Assembly: GCA_964023275.1 (NCBI GenBank)
Contig: OZ029916.1
Span: 11,028,607-11,092,606 of the forward strand
DNA length: 64,000 nucleotides
Source: Norana najaformis
Lineage: Eukaryota; Annelida; Clitellata; Crassiclitellata; Hormogastridae
Direction of reading: 5' to 3'
Made by a program: the position numbers and the translations under genes. Below are positions 34,101 through 43,800 of this stretch, in pieces. Below the pieces are notes generated by a model. That model ran no database searches and was not told the DNA's origin. It saw only the letters and a program-made list of their open reading frames with translations. Positions within the stretch are counted from its first letter, which is position 1. Each line of letters starts with the position of its first letter.

Positions 34101-37100
34101 CAGTGAATGACGATGTATGGGCTGATTTCGATGCAGTACTTGGTAAATTGTGAGACAGATTTTGACAGGCGTTCTGACAAGCGTTAAGAGTTATCGCTAT
34201 GCTGATCAGGTCCCTATGCAAATTTGTTGTGGGACCCTGAGGAAAATGAGTTACAGTAGTCTGATCGATTAGAGACCACCGCATATCGCTAAAGATACCA
34301 AGATATGTTGAGACATTTGAATCCTCATTTTACAAATATCACGTAAATAGCATGAATAGAAACAGTCAGTCAGAGATGATCCGAATATTACATCTACGTT
34401 GCTACCTGATCCGGTGCGATTGACGACTGATCCACTCAGCTTAACAAAAGTGACCCAATCAAATCTGACTGGTGCCTAAAAGATGAAGTCAGTCTTAGAT
34501 TGATTCGGAGGAAACCTACTGACGCCTGCGTGCATCCGCAAACGATCTACGAAAGCCGTTGGAGAGAGGGAGTAGAGGTGGAACTATCAGAATAATTATT
34601 AATTGTGTGTCATCAGCATTCATGTGGTAGTCTGTAGAGTGACCGGCAGGTAATCCTCGAGGATGGTTGATCTGTTTCAGAGGTAAGGTGAAACTTGAGA
34701 GGAACATATTTCGACCAAGGATTAATTTTCAGGACGAATCAAGATGTGCCAATGGACCGTCCCTGAGTGTTTGATGGTGATAAGGTTTTCACATTTTTGT
34801 ATAAGGTTAGAAGTGCACATATAGGCTAACTATGCGCCTGGCTTTATTTCTGCGCATAGACTGGAAAGAAGCGAAAGGGTTAAGATGGTGCATTTCAAAC
34901 TGACTGAAGCGAGTCAAAATGAACCGAGACAACCATCAAGCGTTACCCAACAACAAGGAAAAGTGAACTTCGGTTTTGTCGGCGACAGCACCAACAGTCT
35001 CGTCAAAGCAGGTTCCCGCAGTAACTATCCAACAATGGTAAAGTTACATCTCTTAACATCGCAATGGAAAATGGTGTACAATAATCCGCTAGGTGGCGTG
35101 GTGTGAAAGTGGGCTGTTATTCGGGTCTGCATTGTGATAAGTAAACAATGATAGATTCATACAAAGAAAATGACTCAATGTTGCTGATGTTCATGACTAC
35201 AGGTAAACAAACTGCCAGACCAGAATAATTAAAGGCCAACTTTCACTCCAGAGCCAACTATTCAAGATTACATTCACCATTACATTACAATTTAGTGAAT
35301 TCTGTGTAGCAGGGATCGTTTGGAAGAGGCATTACCCGATGATGCGGCAGTAAAGTTTGACTAGCACTGGCGTTTATCTGACTCTGTCTCTAATATGTAA
35401 TTTTTCATGTGAAAATATGTCTTGTTTTGAGCTGATAGTGAAGTAAGACAGAGTGATCCGATGTCTCCAAACCTTATTGCGGCACCAGTGGACGAACTGA
35501 TCGTTTAATTGATTTCAAAGGCAACAACGATGTGTTTCAGGAAGTGTTGCTATATTTTACACGTCACTGCAAATTAAAAGACGAGGACAATTGCGATTGA
35601 ATCTTCAGTGCACTACGAACAAATTATGACATTAAATTGGTCCTTACTGTGTATGTCTGGACATCGGGCAACGCAGCTTCGCCATTCATCTCTGTCGACC
35701 GCCGGTCTTCCTGCCTCATCCCACGACATCTCCAAACACCAAAGGTCGTCTCCGATGGCCTCTGGCTGGTTCCTCCTTGGCCTTCCCCTCCTCCGTTTCT
35801 CTTTAAGAATCCAGTTCATTGCTTGATTGGCTCGTCTATCTCTGTCCATACGTATTACATGACCCATCCATTTCAGTCTTCTCTTTCTGATGATATTCTC
35901 TATATCCTCTTGTCTCGTCTTTTCTCTTATATTTTCATTTGATATCTTATCACGCCACAAAATGTGCAGAATTCTTCTCAGCCATCTGTGATGTGCTGCC
36001 TCAAGTCTGTTCTTGTTTGCCACCGTCACTGGCCAAGTTTCTGATCCATATAATAGTGTACTTAATACAATGGCCTCATACAAACGGATCTTTGTCCTCA
36101 GACTGCACCCGTTTTTCTTCCATACCTTTCCAAGTCTCCAAAAAAGAAGCATTTGTGTTTCCTATGTGTATCCTTACCTCCCTGTCACAGCTGCTATCTG
36201 CTGTTATTAAGCTATCGAGGTAGCAGATATCACCCACGATCTCAATCACCTTGTCATCAATCATGATCTTGTCCATTTCATTCCATTTTCCTACCTTCAT
36301 AATTTTGGTCTTTCCGGAATTGATAGTGAGTCCCACCTTCACTATCTCTTCCTGGGCTTTAGACGTAAGTTCTTTCATGCTTTTCTGAAGTGTTGTCCCC
36401 GCAGGGCGATATCATCTGCGAAGTCCAGGTCTTTTAACCTATCACCGTTTATCCATTTCAATCCAGTGTTACTGCCTTCCATCACTCTCGACATCACCCA
36501 ATCCACAACTAGGGCAAAAACCATCAGTGACAAACACATACCTGACCCATGCCAGTTACAATCTGAAACCATTCACCCACCTCTCTTCCGTTTCTCACAG
36601 CGCATCGACTGCCAACATGAAAGCTATTGGTGACATCAGTTATCTTAGTTGGAATTCCATAACATTTTTGAAATCAATGAAGTTAACCAGTGCAGGCACC
36701 TCCCACATTAGAGTCTTCTCAATTACCTAAGTGTGAAAATTTGCTCACAGCTGGATCGCCCTGATCTAAACCAGGGAACTACGAACTGAACTAGACAAAT
36801 CTTTGAATATTTGTGTTGCCAGAAAAGTATATTTAAGAAACAGTTTACAAGAAAATAGTTAGGAACTGGTGTTATTTACAAGTTGACTGATTGCAAAAAG
36901 ACAGTGGCTTTATCAGCATTGCTTATGAATATGAATTTGAAAAACATGCATGTTAGCTTTAGTTTCTGAAGTCTGTATTAAAAAGGTAGACTGGTTTGAA
37001 GAAATCTGTCTTCCGGTCAGAACAGAAAAACGTCAATAATGAGATTTAAGTAAGTAGTTGAAGACAACTGGAGGTCACTGAACACAGTCTAACAACGCAT

Positions 37101-37924
37101 TAAAAGATGCATTCAACTCCATAGATTTGGGACTGTATTCTTACCTTCCACCTTAAACCTTTCTTCTGGTAAAATGCTAGTTATCATAAGCAAATATTTT
37201 ATGTACGCGTGGGTTTTCCTAATTCTTGGATTTCATTAGTAAGTCTTGGTCTTCAGAAGCCGGTGTGACAAGCCTGAAAAAGCTCAGTCTGCGTTTCTGA
37301 ATAATTTAGTAGCTTCTAATGCGCCAACGTGTAATGCACAAGGCATCAACCAATGTGGCAAAAGTGTAGCAGAGACTGGTACTATCACCGTTCTCCTTCG
37401 GGTCGTCAAGTTGCTGAGACTGTCCATGCAGGGAATCCGCAGGATCCTCTTGAGGCAAAACATCTTATATGTGTCCAGCTTCTTATTTAAGGCTTCTGTG
37501 GTCGTCCAAGTCTCGTATCTGTAGAGGTGTACTGGCAACACGTACGGTTTATAAAGCTGTAACTCAGCAATTTGATGTTCAGCTCAATCATGGAGCCGCC
37601 GTGAACTCTTATCCAGGAAATATAGATAGAAGCGATTCGGCGATTGGTCTGGAGATTGACACTAATTTATAATATGTAGCCAGTAACAATTAGGAAAGGG
37701 TTGCCTATCTTTGTCTTACATGAATTGCATAAACACAACAGAAAACTAGACACAAAGAATCTGTTTTTTTTCTGGAGAAGGATAGGAGAACGGAAGCATC
37801 GACTGCGGTGTTTGAAGACGATCGACTGTCGTTCGGAAGCAATGATGTAGCGCCACAAGAATTGCGTGAATGGGAATCCTACAAGAATTACTCGTCATCC
37901 ATCGAGAAATTCGATTTCAATGAC
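16223..37924 (+). CDS. Gene 2: giant transmembrane mucin (signal peptide, Ser/Thr repeats, SEA, EGF-like, membrane helix, tail)
   Basis: The spliced model is 16223-26808, 27769-27834 (optional), 29139-29206, 29577-29635, 30183-30445, 31868-31994, 33248-33433, 34860-35037 and 37778-37924, perhaps ending at 44472-44507. Every junction matches in phase. Domain order is signal peptide, about 3,500 residues of imperfect 21-residue Thr/Ser/Ala/Ile repeats, SEA domain, EGF-like domain, single membrane helix, basic inner flank and polar tail. This is the layout of membrane mucins such as the vertebrate SEA/EGF mucins. The expected role is a heavily O-glycosylated surface filament with a tail that might signal. 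A net 5-bp deletion near 25157 stops the long frame at 25168; if real, the allele makes a truncated, secreted repeat protein. Orthology to a named mucin is not claimed. Confidence 0.7.
20540..26500 (+). repeat. Higher-order tandem repeat, 1,938-bp period
   Basis: Segments 20908-21669, 22846-23607 and the block from 24784 correspond exactly at a spacing of 1,938 bp (646 codons, in frame), with very few differences. A further partial copy begins near 25700 at shorter spacing because of internal deletions. The unit contains about 31 of the 63-bp repeats. Confidence 0.9.
25151..25168 (+). other. Frame-breaking deletion in the mucin repeat
   Basis: Sister copies at 21477 and 23415 read ACCATTTCAGTGAAGTCTAC. 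Here the sequence reads ACCATTTCATTCTACTGAG, a net loss of 5 bp that brings TGA into frame. It could be a true null or secreted allele, a recombination scar, or an assembly error in a repeat. Confidence 0.85.
25169..26808 (+). CDS. Gene 2 exon 1 continued in a second frame after the break
   Basis: The same repeat protein continues in another frame for about 540 codons and ends at the donor CTTCAAA|GTGAGT with phase 1. The last residues before the donor, TADKYSSGNFTTEFDLLQ, leave the repeat pattern, as expected at the end of a mucin array. At 26494 the equivalent site carries an in-frame 12-bp deletion instead. Confidence 0.7.
26960..27195 (-). mobile_element. LINE 3' fragment (CR1/L2-like)
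   Basis: The reverse strand resembles the conserved end of CR1/L2-type reverse transcriptase proteins (CNSLA-x-SNRYV then a K-L/S-x-LKTHLF-like motif, here diverged). A short related piece is at about 31535-31660. No intact frame remains. Confidence 0.45.
27680..27726 (+). pseudogene. Stray mucin-repeat relic in intron 1
   Basis: SSIATTTETGTAANA is encoded here, matching the mucin repeat. It lies between two copies of a block containing ATGACCATGTGGTC followed by TCAC and TGTTCTC (at about 27655 and 27731). It may be a lost or skipped exon end. Confidence 0.45.
27769..27834 (+). CDS. Gene 2 candidate exon 2 (optional Ser/Thr/Pro linker)
   Basis: The acceptor is TCTCGTTGTCCAG and the donor is TTTTG|GTTAGT. 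It is a symmetric phase 1 exon, so it can be skipped without harm. It encodes TSQSESTFVISTSRPGQPPN, a Ser/Thr/Pro linker in keeping with a mucin stalk. Confidence 0.4.
27830..27930. repeat. GTTAGTTTG minisatellite
   Basis: Irregular tandem GGTTAGTTTGGTTAGTT units directly after candidate exon 2. Confidence 0.8.
28195..28800 (+). mobile_element. LINE 3' fragment (L2-like)
   Basis: Degraded frames encode NRARSPIPYL and PFNPLLFRHKTAPP, matching NRARSPISYLQHSSV and SLNPLLFYPNTSPP on the minus strand at about 61.7-61.9 kb. It ends CTGTGAATAAGTTGG, then GCTTTCGTTGGGCGCTATAT, the same 3' end found inverted at about 62760-62820. It lies in the intron between gene 2 exons 2 and 3. Confidence 0.65.
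29139..29206 (+). CDS. Gene 2 exon 3: SEA domain, first helix
   Basis: The acceptor is AACTACAG (an alternative six codons earlier at 29127 keeps the phase) and the donor is AACGCA|GTGAGT. It reads FVDYLDKESESYLKLQRIIE, like the start of SEA domains, where an acidic turn is followed by Y-x2-L-Q-x2-I. It ends in phase 0, which joins exon 4 exactly. Confidence 0.6.
29577..29635 (+). CDS. Gene 2 exon 4: SEA domain, middle
   Basis: The acceptor is CATGCTTTCAG and the donor is AATTCG|GTAAGT, both strong. It encodes LNDAFAGCPGFIKAIVTAIR and ends in phase 2. In SEA domains this is the end of helix 1, the loop, and the first strand. Confidence 0.65.
30183..30445 (+). CDS. Gene 2 exon 5: SEA domain, core
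   Basis: The acceptor is TCGTTGTTAG, entered in phase 2, and the donor is CCAGA|GTAAGC, left in phase 1. After a basic/Ser-rich insertion it reads DLVLSYKVVFRAKEA and then FIDRMVINRLKHLNVSGAQI. This matches the SEA layout: a V-x-Y-x-V-x-F strand, then a helix, then the final N-V/L-strand. The GSxxV autocleavage motif that should precede the V-x-Y strand is absent (the sequence there is WANYRQDLVLSYK), so self-cleavage is not expected. Confidence 0.7.
31535..31660 (-). mobile_element. Short LINE 3' fragment
   Basis: GGCTACGGTGGGTAAACAGG and the flanking sequence resemble the end piece at 26960-27195, in the same orientation. Low information content. Confidence 0.35.
31868..31994 (+). CDS. Gene 2 exon 6: Cys-rich, EGF-like domain
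   Basis: It starts after GTTGAAAG at 31867 with two bases, the only nearby acceptor that fits the phase. It ends CCA|GTAAGA in phase 2. It reads ICPVCHQCIGFGVSTGC, then CVPECDETRNEVC, then VVINLQEVRTTC. Joined to the next exon, the last six Cys are spaced x3, x7, x11, x1 and x10, an EGF-like spacing that ends in the membrane exon. Confidence 0.65.
33248..33433 (+). CDS. Gene 2 exon 7: membrane-spanning exon
   Basis: The acceptor is TTCTGTAG and the donor is ATGG|GTAAGG. It reads CNRNFVPVGEQCVHQD, then a helix (IIIAIVFGSLAILLLILLLV), then CVCKRKPWRRSKKYK. It completes the EGF-like Cys pattern and anchors the protein as type I. It is homologous to 240-410 and has identical phases. Confidence 0.8.
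33800..34735 (-). mobile_element. Degraded LINE remnant
   Basis: The minus strand carries YHMNADDTQL (a reverse transcriptase YADD-type motif with Asn in place of Tyr) near 34600. Further on it has fragments of a C-terminal LINE region and a GCTATATAAATGC-type 3' end near 33810. No long frame survives. It sits in the intron between gene 2 exons 7 and 8. Confidence 0.5.
34860..35037 (+). CDS. Gene 2 exon 8: cytoplasmic tail
   Basis: The acceptor is CTGCGCATAG and the donor is ACAATG|GTAAAG. One base completes the Gly codon left by exon 7, then 59 codons follow and the exon ends in phase 0. The polar product contains RQPSSVTQQQGKVNFGFVGD. No domain is recognised. Confidence 0.55.
35613..36600 (-). 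mobile_element. LINE fragment, RTE-like C-terminal reverse transcriptase
   Basis: In three minus-strand frame segments I read LKDLDFADDIAL, then VGLTINSGKTKIMKVG, then LLYGSETWPV and HHRWLRRILHILWRDKI. These are in the order expected for the second half of an RTE-type reverse transcriptase and its C-terminus. The frame is broken at about 36375 and 36100. It lies in a gene 2 intron, antisense to the gene. Confidence 0.75.
37246..37541 (-). mobile_element. LINE C-terminal fragment
   Basis: The minus strand encodes LPVHLYRYETWTTTEALNKK then FCLKRILRIPCMDSLSN, the LLYG-x-ETW ... L-RRIL-GI block after the reverse transcriptase of RTE/Jockey-type LINEs. It differs from the copy next to it. Confidence 0.6.
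37778..37924 (+). CDS. Gene 2 exon 9: cytoplasmic tail with Tyr residues
   Basis: A polypyrimidine run and CTGGAG precede it and GAC|GTAAGA follows it. It is a symmetric phase 0 exon of 49 codons. It is acidic and ends ESYKNYSSSIEKFDFND. If it were not spliced, the frame would stop at 37952-37954 with AATAAA a few bases later, giving an alternative short 3' end. Confidence 0.5.
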
Positions 37925-38282
37925 GTAAGAGATCTTGACATCTTCATTTTTTAAAATAAAACCAAACATATGAACCTCCAAGTCATTCTGCTGGTCAATT
38001 CATACATCATTCTATGGGTAGAACGTTCGCAGCCATAAGAAATTATAATGTCATATAATGTAATCGGACATTTCTGTAGCGCCATCGCCAGTTGACCACA
38101 ATGCAACCAAACCATTTAGATGAACCATTGAGACAGGGTCTGGTCAACGTGATGACTGTAACATCTCAGATGTTATAGTAGAACCTCCAGCTCTCTCAGA
38201 CCATGGACTTCTTCTATACAAGGTTCCTTTCCTATGTACCCAGCCAACATACGCGCTTCGGCTTGTTCGTGGTTGGAACAAC

Positions 38283-38576
38283 TTGGACCGTGAGGCATTC
38301 CATGCTGGTCTGATCAATAGTCCTCTCTGCGGAGACCTCTCCTCCCTCGCTGGTCACTCGTCTGAAGAGCTCTTTGCTCTCTTTGACTCTTCAGTTCGCC
38401 TCCTCATCGATGACCTCCTTCCGCTTCGTCCGCAGCGGGCCCGTCGGAGACCGTTAGCACCTTGGTTTGACCGATCCTGCCGTACTTCACGTCGTGATGT
38501 CAGGCGGCACGAGCAAGGTATCGACGAACACGTGATCCTGCCGATCGTCTCGACTGGATCCACCACCTTCGCTTAA
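38283..38576 (+). pseudogene. LINE ORF segment between endonuclease and reverse transcriptase
   Basis: This is a linker region (SPLCGDLSSLAGHSSEELFA) in a different frame from the reverse transcriptase. A one-base shift near 38500-38520 separates it from the following ORF, whose own frame can be read back to LDWIHHLRLMHREFR. Confidence 0.65.
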
Positions 38577-40444
38577 TGCACCGGGAGTTTCGAGCCAAAG
38601 AAATGGCATACTGGGAGTCATTGATTGAGCGGGAGAGGAGCAATCCGCGTCGGCTCTGGTCTTCGCTCTCCGGTGTCCTCGGCCGTTCTACCGCTTCTAA
38701 CTCTCCGGCTCAGCCTCCGTTCACAGCGAACGACTACCTCGACTACATGCGCGGGAAGATCGACTCGATCCGCCAATCCACTGATGGTTCTCCTCCTCCT
38801 TCCTTTCCTCCTACGTCATCTAGGCTTTCATGCTGGAAGCCTCTGCCTTTGGAGGTCCTTCGTCGGCTCCTGCTGGAGTCACCTGCTAAGTCCTGTGAAC
38901 TGGACTTATTACCACCATTTTTAATCAAGGATTTTATAGATGACTTAATTCCGTTCTTACACTTGCTATGTAATACCTCCCTGGGTCAGGGTTCACTCCC
39001 GGCTTCTCACAAACGTGCTGTAGTCTTTCCCTCTCTCAAGCGCCAGGGACTTGACCCCAATGATATCTCTAACTACCGACCTATCTCTAACCTTTCCTTC
39101 CTCTCTAAGCTTCTTGAAAGATGTGTGTCCGTCCAACTGGTTGACTACGTTGACTCTAACACCCTCATGCCTCCTCTTCAATCCGGATTCAGGAAGTTCC
39201 ACTCTACTGAATCACTTATTACACGTCTCCTGGCTGACGTCTTTGGAGCTTTTGACCGTGGACAGGTTACTCTTCTTGCCCTTTATGATGTTAGTGCTGC
39301 TTTTGACACTGTGGATCACTCTATCCTTTTGGAGCGTCTAGAAAAATCTTTTGGCATTACTGATACGGCCCTTCTTTGGTTTCAGTCTTTCCTCTCAGAC
39401 CGCTCTCATTCTGTTATCTTTGGGCCTACACGTTCCGCTTGGTCCCTTATACCTTTTGGCCTTCCTCAGGGTTCTGTTCTGGCCCCTCTCCTCTACATTC
39501 TGTACACTGCCGACCTGGCACGGGTCCTCCTTCCCATGGGTGTTGCTGTCCATCAGTATGCAGACGACACTCAGGCCTTCGTTCATGGCCCAGCGGAAGC
39601 GGCTTCCTCTCTGGTTGAGAGTATTCTTGACGCAACATCTGCCCTTGGTCTCTGGATGTCCTCTAATCGCCTCCGTCTGAACTCTGCTAAGACCCAGTTC
39701 ATCTGGCTTGGTGGTCGTGCTCAGCTGGCAAAGATTGATTCATCATCCTTACGGCAGAGGTTTCCGGACATAATATTCTGTTCCAAAGTCCGTGATCTTG
39801 GGGTTGTTCTGGACCGGGAACTCTCCTTGAACGATCATGTTAACAATGTCTCCCGCTCATGCTTTTACCACCTTCGTCAGCTTCGTACCATCCGCCGCTC
39901 CCTCTCCTTTCATGCCGTTACTACTCTAATTCATGCCCTTATCTGCACTAGGGTGGACTTTGGTAACGCTATCTTTGCTGGACTCTCACTTGCCAATATT
40001 TCCAAGCTTCAATCTGTTCTCAATGCTGCTGCCCGTCTTATTGGAGGCGTCCCCAGGTATGGCCATATAACTTCCTTTATGCGGGACACTCTACACTGGC
40101 TTCCCATTCAGCAGCGTATCCAGTTCAAGATCCTAACGCTTATGCGTAATTGTCTTGTTGGCTCTGCTCCATCATATCTTAGGGACTTCTGCATTTCGGT
40201 CTCTTTGGTTCCAGGCCGTAGCACTCTCCGGTCGGCCTTCCTTGGACTTCTGACTGTCCCTCGTATGCGCACTGCTACAGCGCAGTCTAGAAGCTTTGCC
40301 TATGTTGGACCCAATAGCTGGAATCGCCTTTCCCGAGAGCTCCGGCTAGTATTCCTCAGTTTGTCTCTTCCGCAGTTTCGCAAGCGCCTGAAGTCTGTAT
40401 TATTTGCCAGTGGTCTCACTGGTTCGGGTCGGGAGCGCTTCTGA
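38576..40444 (+). CDS. LINE reverse transcriptase (ORF2 C-terminal part)
   Basis: A 622-residue open frame without interruption. Reverse transcriptase blocks occur in order: YRPISNLSFLSKLLERC (about residue 170), FRKFHSTESLITRLL, LYDVSAAFDTVDHSIL (a catalytic Asp block), LPQGSVLAPLLYILYTADL, HQYADDTQAF (the YADD active site, about residue 325) and SSNRLRLNSAKTQ. The C-terminal region of CR1/L2 elements follows, with RLIGGVPRYGHITSFMRD and LHWLPIQQRI, ending GSGRERF. The enzyme copies element RNA into DNA at a nicked target. The lack of stops suggests a young copy, but the endonuclease is missing, so this copy cannot move by itself. Confidence 0.9.
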   Translation: MHREFRAKEMAYWESLIERERSNPRRLWSSLSGVLGRSTASNSPAQPPFTANDYLDYMRGKIDSIRQSTDGSPPPSFPPTSSRLSCWKPLPLEVLRRLLLESPAKSCELDLLPPFLIKDFIDDLIPFLHLLCNTSLGQGSLPASHKRAVVFPSLKRQGLDPNDISNYRPISNLSFLSKLLERCVSVQLVDYVDSNTLMPPLQSGFRKFHSTESLITRLLADVFGAFDRGQVTLLALYDVSAAFDTVDHSILLERLEKSFGITDTALLWFQSFLSDRSHSVIFGPTRSAWSLIPFGLPQGSVLAPLLYILYTADLARVLLPMGVAVHQYADDTQAFVHGPAEAASSLVESILDATSALGLWMSSNRLRLNSAKTQFIWLGGRAQLAKIDSSSLRQRFPDIIFCSKVRDLGVVLDRELSLNDHVNNVSRSCFYHLRQLRTIRRSLSFHAVTTLIHALICTRVDFGNAIFAGLSLANISKLQSVLNAAARLIGGVPRYGHITSFMRDTLHWLPIQQRIQFKILTLMRNCLVGSAPSYLRDFCISVSLVPGRSTLRSAFLGLLTVPRMRTATAQSRSFAYVGPNSWNRLSRELRLVFLSLSLPQFRKRLKSVLFASGLTGSGRERF

Positions 40445-40779
40445 TGAGTCTATTCTTGAAGTGGCGCTTTATAAATGCCAGATTACAATTACAATTACAA
40501 TTACAACGCAGCTAGGCAATAATCGTACGTTTAAAAGTATGTATGTATGAATGTGTGTATGTATGTACGTATCAAAACACTTAATATAACGCCTTTTAAG
40601 TACCTCACAAAGGCACTGTACACATGACTTTTTAACCAATCTAAACAAGTGTGTTTTAAGGTAGTTTGAAAATGTTTGCTGAACAGAGTCGAATGCAACA
40701 CTTCGTCTGTACAGCGGAAGACTGTACCAAGAAGAAGGTCAAATTCTACACCTGGGTAGAAAGCATATCAGAATACCTG

Positions 40780-42775
40780 TCGCTTGCTTACCTCGCCTCT
40801 TGAAACCATTATCTTCTGCCACCTAAATATCCATTCTACCCGAAATAAGTCCCCCTCTCTCCAAATTTACAACACGGATAATCCTGTTAATTTTCTTGCT
40901 CTAAAGGAAATGCGGCTTCAACAACAGTCTGAAGTGCCTTTGTTCATTTCGGATATTATTCCTCCTTCCTTTTTCTCGCAAAGGAGCCTCACCTGAAAAG
41001 ACTTGTTGCTGGAGTTGCCTTTCTTCACAAATCATACAGTACCTGAAACTGGCTCACTCCCCTTCACCTAATCCAACTCCAAAGTCATTTGAAAGCCTTA
41101 TTGCTACTCTGGACTCTGGAAATCGGGACCTCATTTTCGTTATTGTTTACCGTCCTCCATCCCTTTCACGTTTGTGACTTCTTCTGTGAATTCCAATCAC
41201 TGCTTGAATTCATGGTTTCTTCTCATTCTGAACTTATAATAACGGGTGACTTTAATATACACATTTATATTCTGAACTATGCTTCACAAAAATTTCTGGA
41301 TCTCCTCTGTGGTTTTGATCTTATGTAGCAGTCTCCTTCCCAACTCATGACATGGGCTATAACTCGGTCCAGCTGTTCTGCTGTTACGAATATCTCTCCT
41401 TCTGAGTCATATTTGTCTTACAGTACTACCATTACTGCTCAGGTTTCTTTCCACCATAAGCCGCCTCTTTCTTATTCTTTTATTGGTTACCTTTCTTGGA
41501 AAATACTCAACGTTTCTGCCTTCAAAGTTAACATCCTAGCCTTCATTCCGTGGTCGTACCCAGCCCAAACGCCTACCGAACTTGCTGACAAACTAAATTC
41601 GACTTTATCTGAATTCCGGAATAAGCTCATTTCTGTTAAGTCTAAGAGGGTTGCAGCACACCCTTCCCAGCTCTGGTACAATCCAGACAGTGCCGTTGCT
41701 AGCAGGCTGGGCAGCCGGTTTGACAGGTGTTGGCGACGCTCCCATTTACCATTTCATTTCCTCAAATTTAGGCACCAGCATAATGTTGGTAAACTGGTCT
41801 CAGCTCTAAAATCCAACTACACGTACTAGTCTCATCTGGTCTCTGTTTCTCCTCTTATCCTAAGTTGTTATAGCGGGGGGTAAACAGAATCCTACTCCAT
41901 GACAAATACAATGTAATACCGAGTTCTTCATCGTATTCTTCCGTTGCTGAAAGGTTCTTGCGCTTCTCCTCTGACAAGATCTCGACCATAAGACTCGACT
42001 TTTACAACGTTCTCTCATCTTAAATGTGCCTTTCATACTCTAAATGTCATCCACCACCAGTTCTCAGCTCATTCCAACGAATAACCTTGATTGAGGTTCT
42101 TATTCTCATTTGCTCATTCTCTGATAAATAATATGCCTTGGACATCATTTCTACCGCCCTTTTGAAAGAATGCTTGAATATCTTGGGCCCAATCATCACA
42201 TCCAAAGTCAACATCTCTCTGGCTGAAGGCTACTTCTCCGCCAGTTTTTTTCTCTCATTCCATAGTTTACTCTCTTCTTAAAACCCATCTATCCCTTCCA
42301 ATAGTTTATCAAACTATCGCCCCGTCTCTAATCTCAATTTTATTTCCGAAATTATGAAAAAAACTTGAGTATTTGCCAGTCGTATGAGTGATGACCTTTC
42401 ATCGCACAAACTGTACCTTCCCTTCCAATCAGCCTACCTACCGCAATTATCATTTCACTGAAACCGCACTACTTACCGTTCATAATCACATAATAAAAGA
42501 AAAGTAACTATTCTTCTTGTCCTTGACCAATCTGCTGCTTTGATACTGCTGATCGCGGCATAGTCCTTTACCGCCTCAAACATTGGCCTGGTATTTCTGG
42601 TCTCACTCTCCGCTGGTTCACATCTTTCCTGCACAGTCGTCCTCAGTCAGTCAGTATCAGCCAATTTACCTACTGTCTTGAATTTGTGGCGTTCCTCCAA
42701 GGTTTGGTACTGGGCCTACGCCTGTTCACATTTATACACGATCTAAGTCGGTTCACTATTTACTGAAAGCTCTCT
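40780..42775 (+). mobile_element. Degraded LINE with endonuclease and reverse transcriptase remnants
   Basis: Pieces of an AP-type endonuclease are visible in several frames: FCHLNIHSTRNKSPSLQIY, VYRPPSL and TGDFNIHI. Reverse transcriptase pieces follow (SNYRPVSNLNFISEIM near 42310, then a decayed AFD region near 42530 and a GSVLGP-like region near 42700). Stops and shifts are frequent. It is similar in style to the L2-like family at 61.7 kb and older than the 38-kb copy. Confidence 0.65.
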
Positions 42776-42779
42776 TGAT

Positions 42780-43000
42780 TAGAACAGAGCTTAATGGAAA
42801 CAGGCGGTTGCTGATGAAGTAGAGAGTAGTTGCATGAAGGTCGAACAGCTCTGCTTTGGAAAGAGCGCCGCTTGCAGGTAGCTGTCAAAGATGATTGTCG
42901 AGCAGGCTCTTGCGGGGTGAATCTCGGTCCATTGACTTAAAACTTATGCTGTGACCTCCTTGATGAGCGGCCAGAAGTAGGTAAACGGAATGCTATAGAT
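42780..43000. other. Nothing recognised
   Basis: Short gap between LINE remnants with no feature I can support. Confidence 0.4.
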
Positions 43001-43800
43001 CAGCAGGCCGTGATCGGAGATCGATGGAGGCTCGACGGCGACTGCGACTGGGCTGCAGTTCTCTCGTGTGGTGACCAAATCGAGACAGCCACCATTGTTA
43101 TGTGTTGGCATCGTGACGTGCTACTTTATACCGGAGCTGGCGATAAGCTGCCTCAGCTGCTTGGCCTAAGTGAACTCAAATCCTCCAAGTGGATGCTAAG
43201 GTCTTCTGTCACAACCAGCTGGCTATTGCAGCTGACCAGGTTTTCGAGAAGGACTGTGAATTCCTGGATGAACGCCGAGGACGGTGGTTGAGATCCAGGT
43301 CGGTTGATGACAGCGTAAGAGATCGGGCCACGTGCTGTTACGAAGGAGCTAAATAAGACCTCAAAGGCGATAAAGGTCACAGTGTAAAGGTCACAGTGTG
43401 TTCCACACGTATTGTACGCATATCTGCCAGATGAGAGACTGCGATCTCGTCGTCCCTCACCCCTCCCCCGATCGAGAGGAGCTGTTCTGTAGACGCAGAT
43501 ATCCGTAGCGCAACATCTGAAGCAGACTGATGCCACGTCTCAACAGAGACTATGATTTGAAGATAATGGCTGGTGATGGCGTCGGCAATCGAGCTGTGTT
43601 TTCCGCTGAGGCTCCGGATGATCCATGTACCAAGCCGCAGTCCAGCTTCTGGCGTACCTGAACGGTCACCTTTTGTCGTTGTACAGGCAACGTGCAACGG
43701 TTGCACCGAGGGACCTACTTGCTGGAACTTACGCGGGCGCAAGATTTTCAGCGAGAACAGTCTTCTCACAACGCGTTAATCCTCTGATCGTCACGGTTGA
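43000..43800 (-). mobile_element. LINE endonuclease fragment
   Basis: The minus strand reads RLGTWIIRSLSGKHSSIADA with ETWH (the start of an endonuclease domain) near 43.6 kb. In another frame further along it reads ARGPISYAVINRPGSQPPSS then LVVTEDLSIHLED (equivalent to the VTGDFN-type block) near 43.2 kb. It is frame-shifted between the two and has no reverse transcriptase attached. Confidence 0.65.

Larger units (their letters stand above)
38140..40506 (+). mobile_element. 5'-truncated CR1/L2-like LINE with intact reverse transcriptase
   Basis: It starts in the last part of an endonuclease domain (DCNISDVIVEPPALSDHGLL) and ends with several ATTACA units after GGCGCTTTATAAATGCCAG. The typical 5' truncation and short microsatellite tail point to target-primed reverse transcription. 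A near-identical 3' fragment lies at 57316-57620. Confidence 0.85.

Noticed and set aside
37925..37962. Stop codon and AATAAA directly after exon 9 as the true end of gene 2
   Set aside because: The signal is only a few bases after the stop and a good GTAAGA donor precedes it. Kept as an alternative only in the exon 9 entry.
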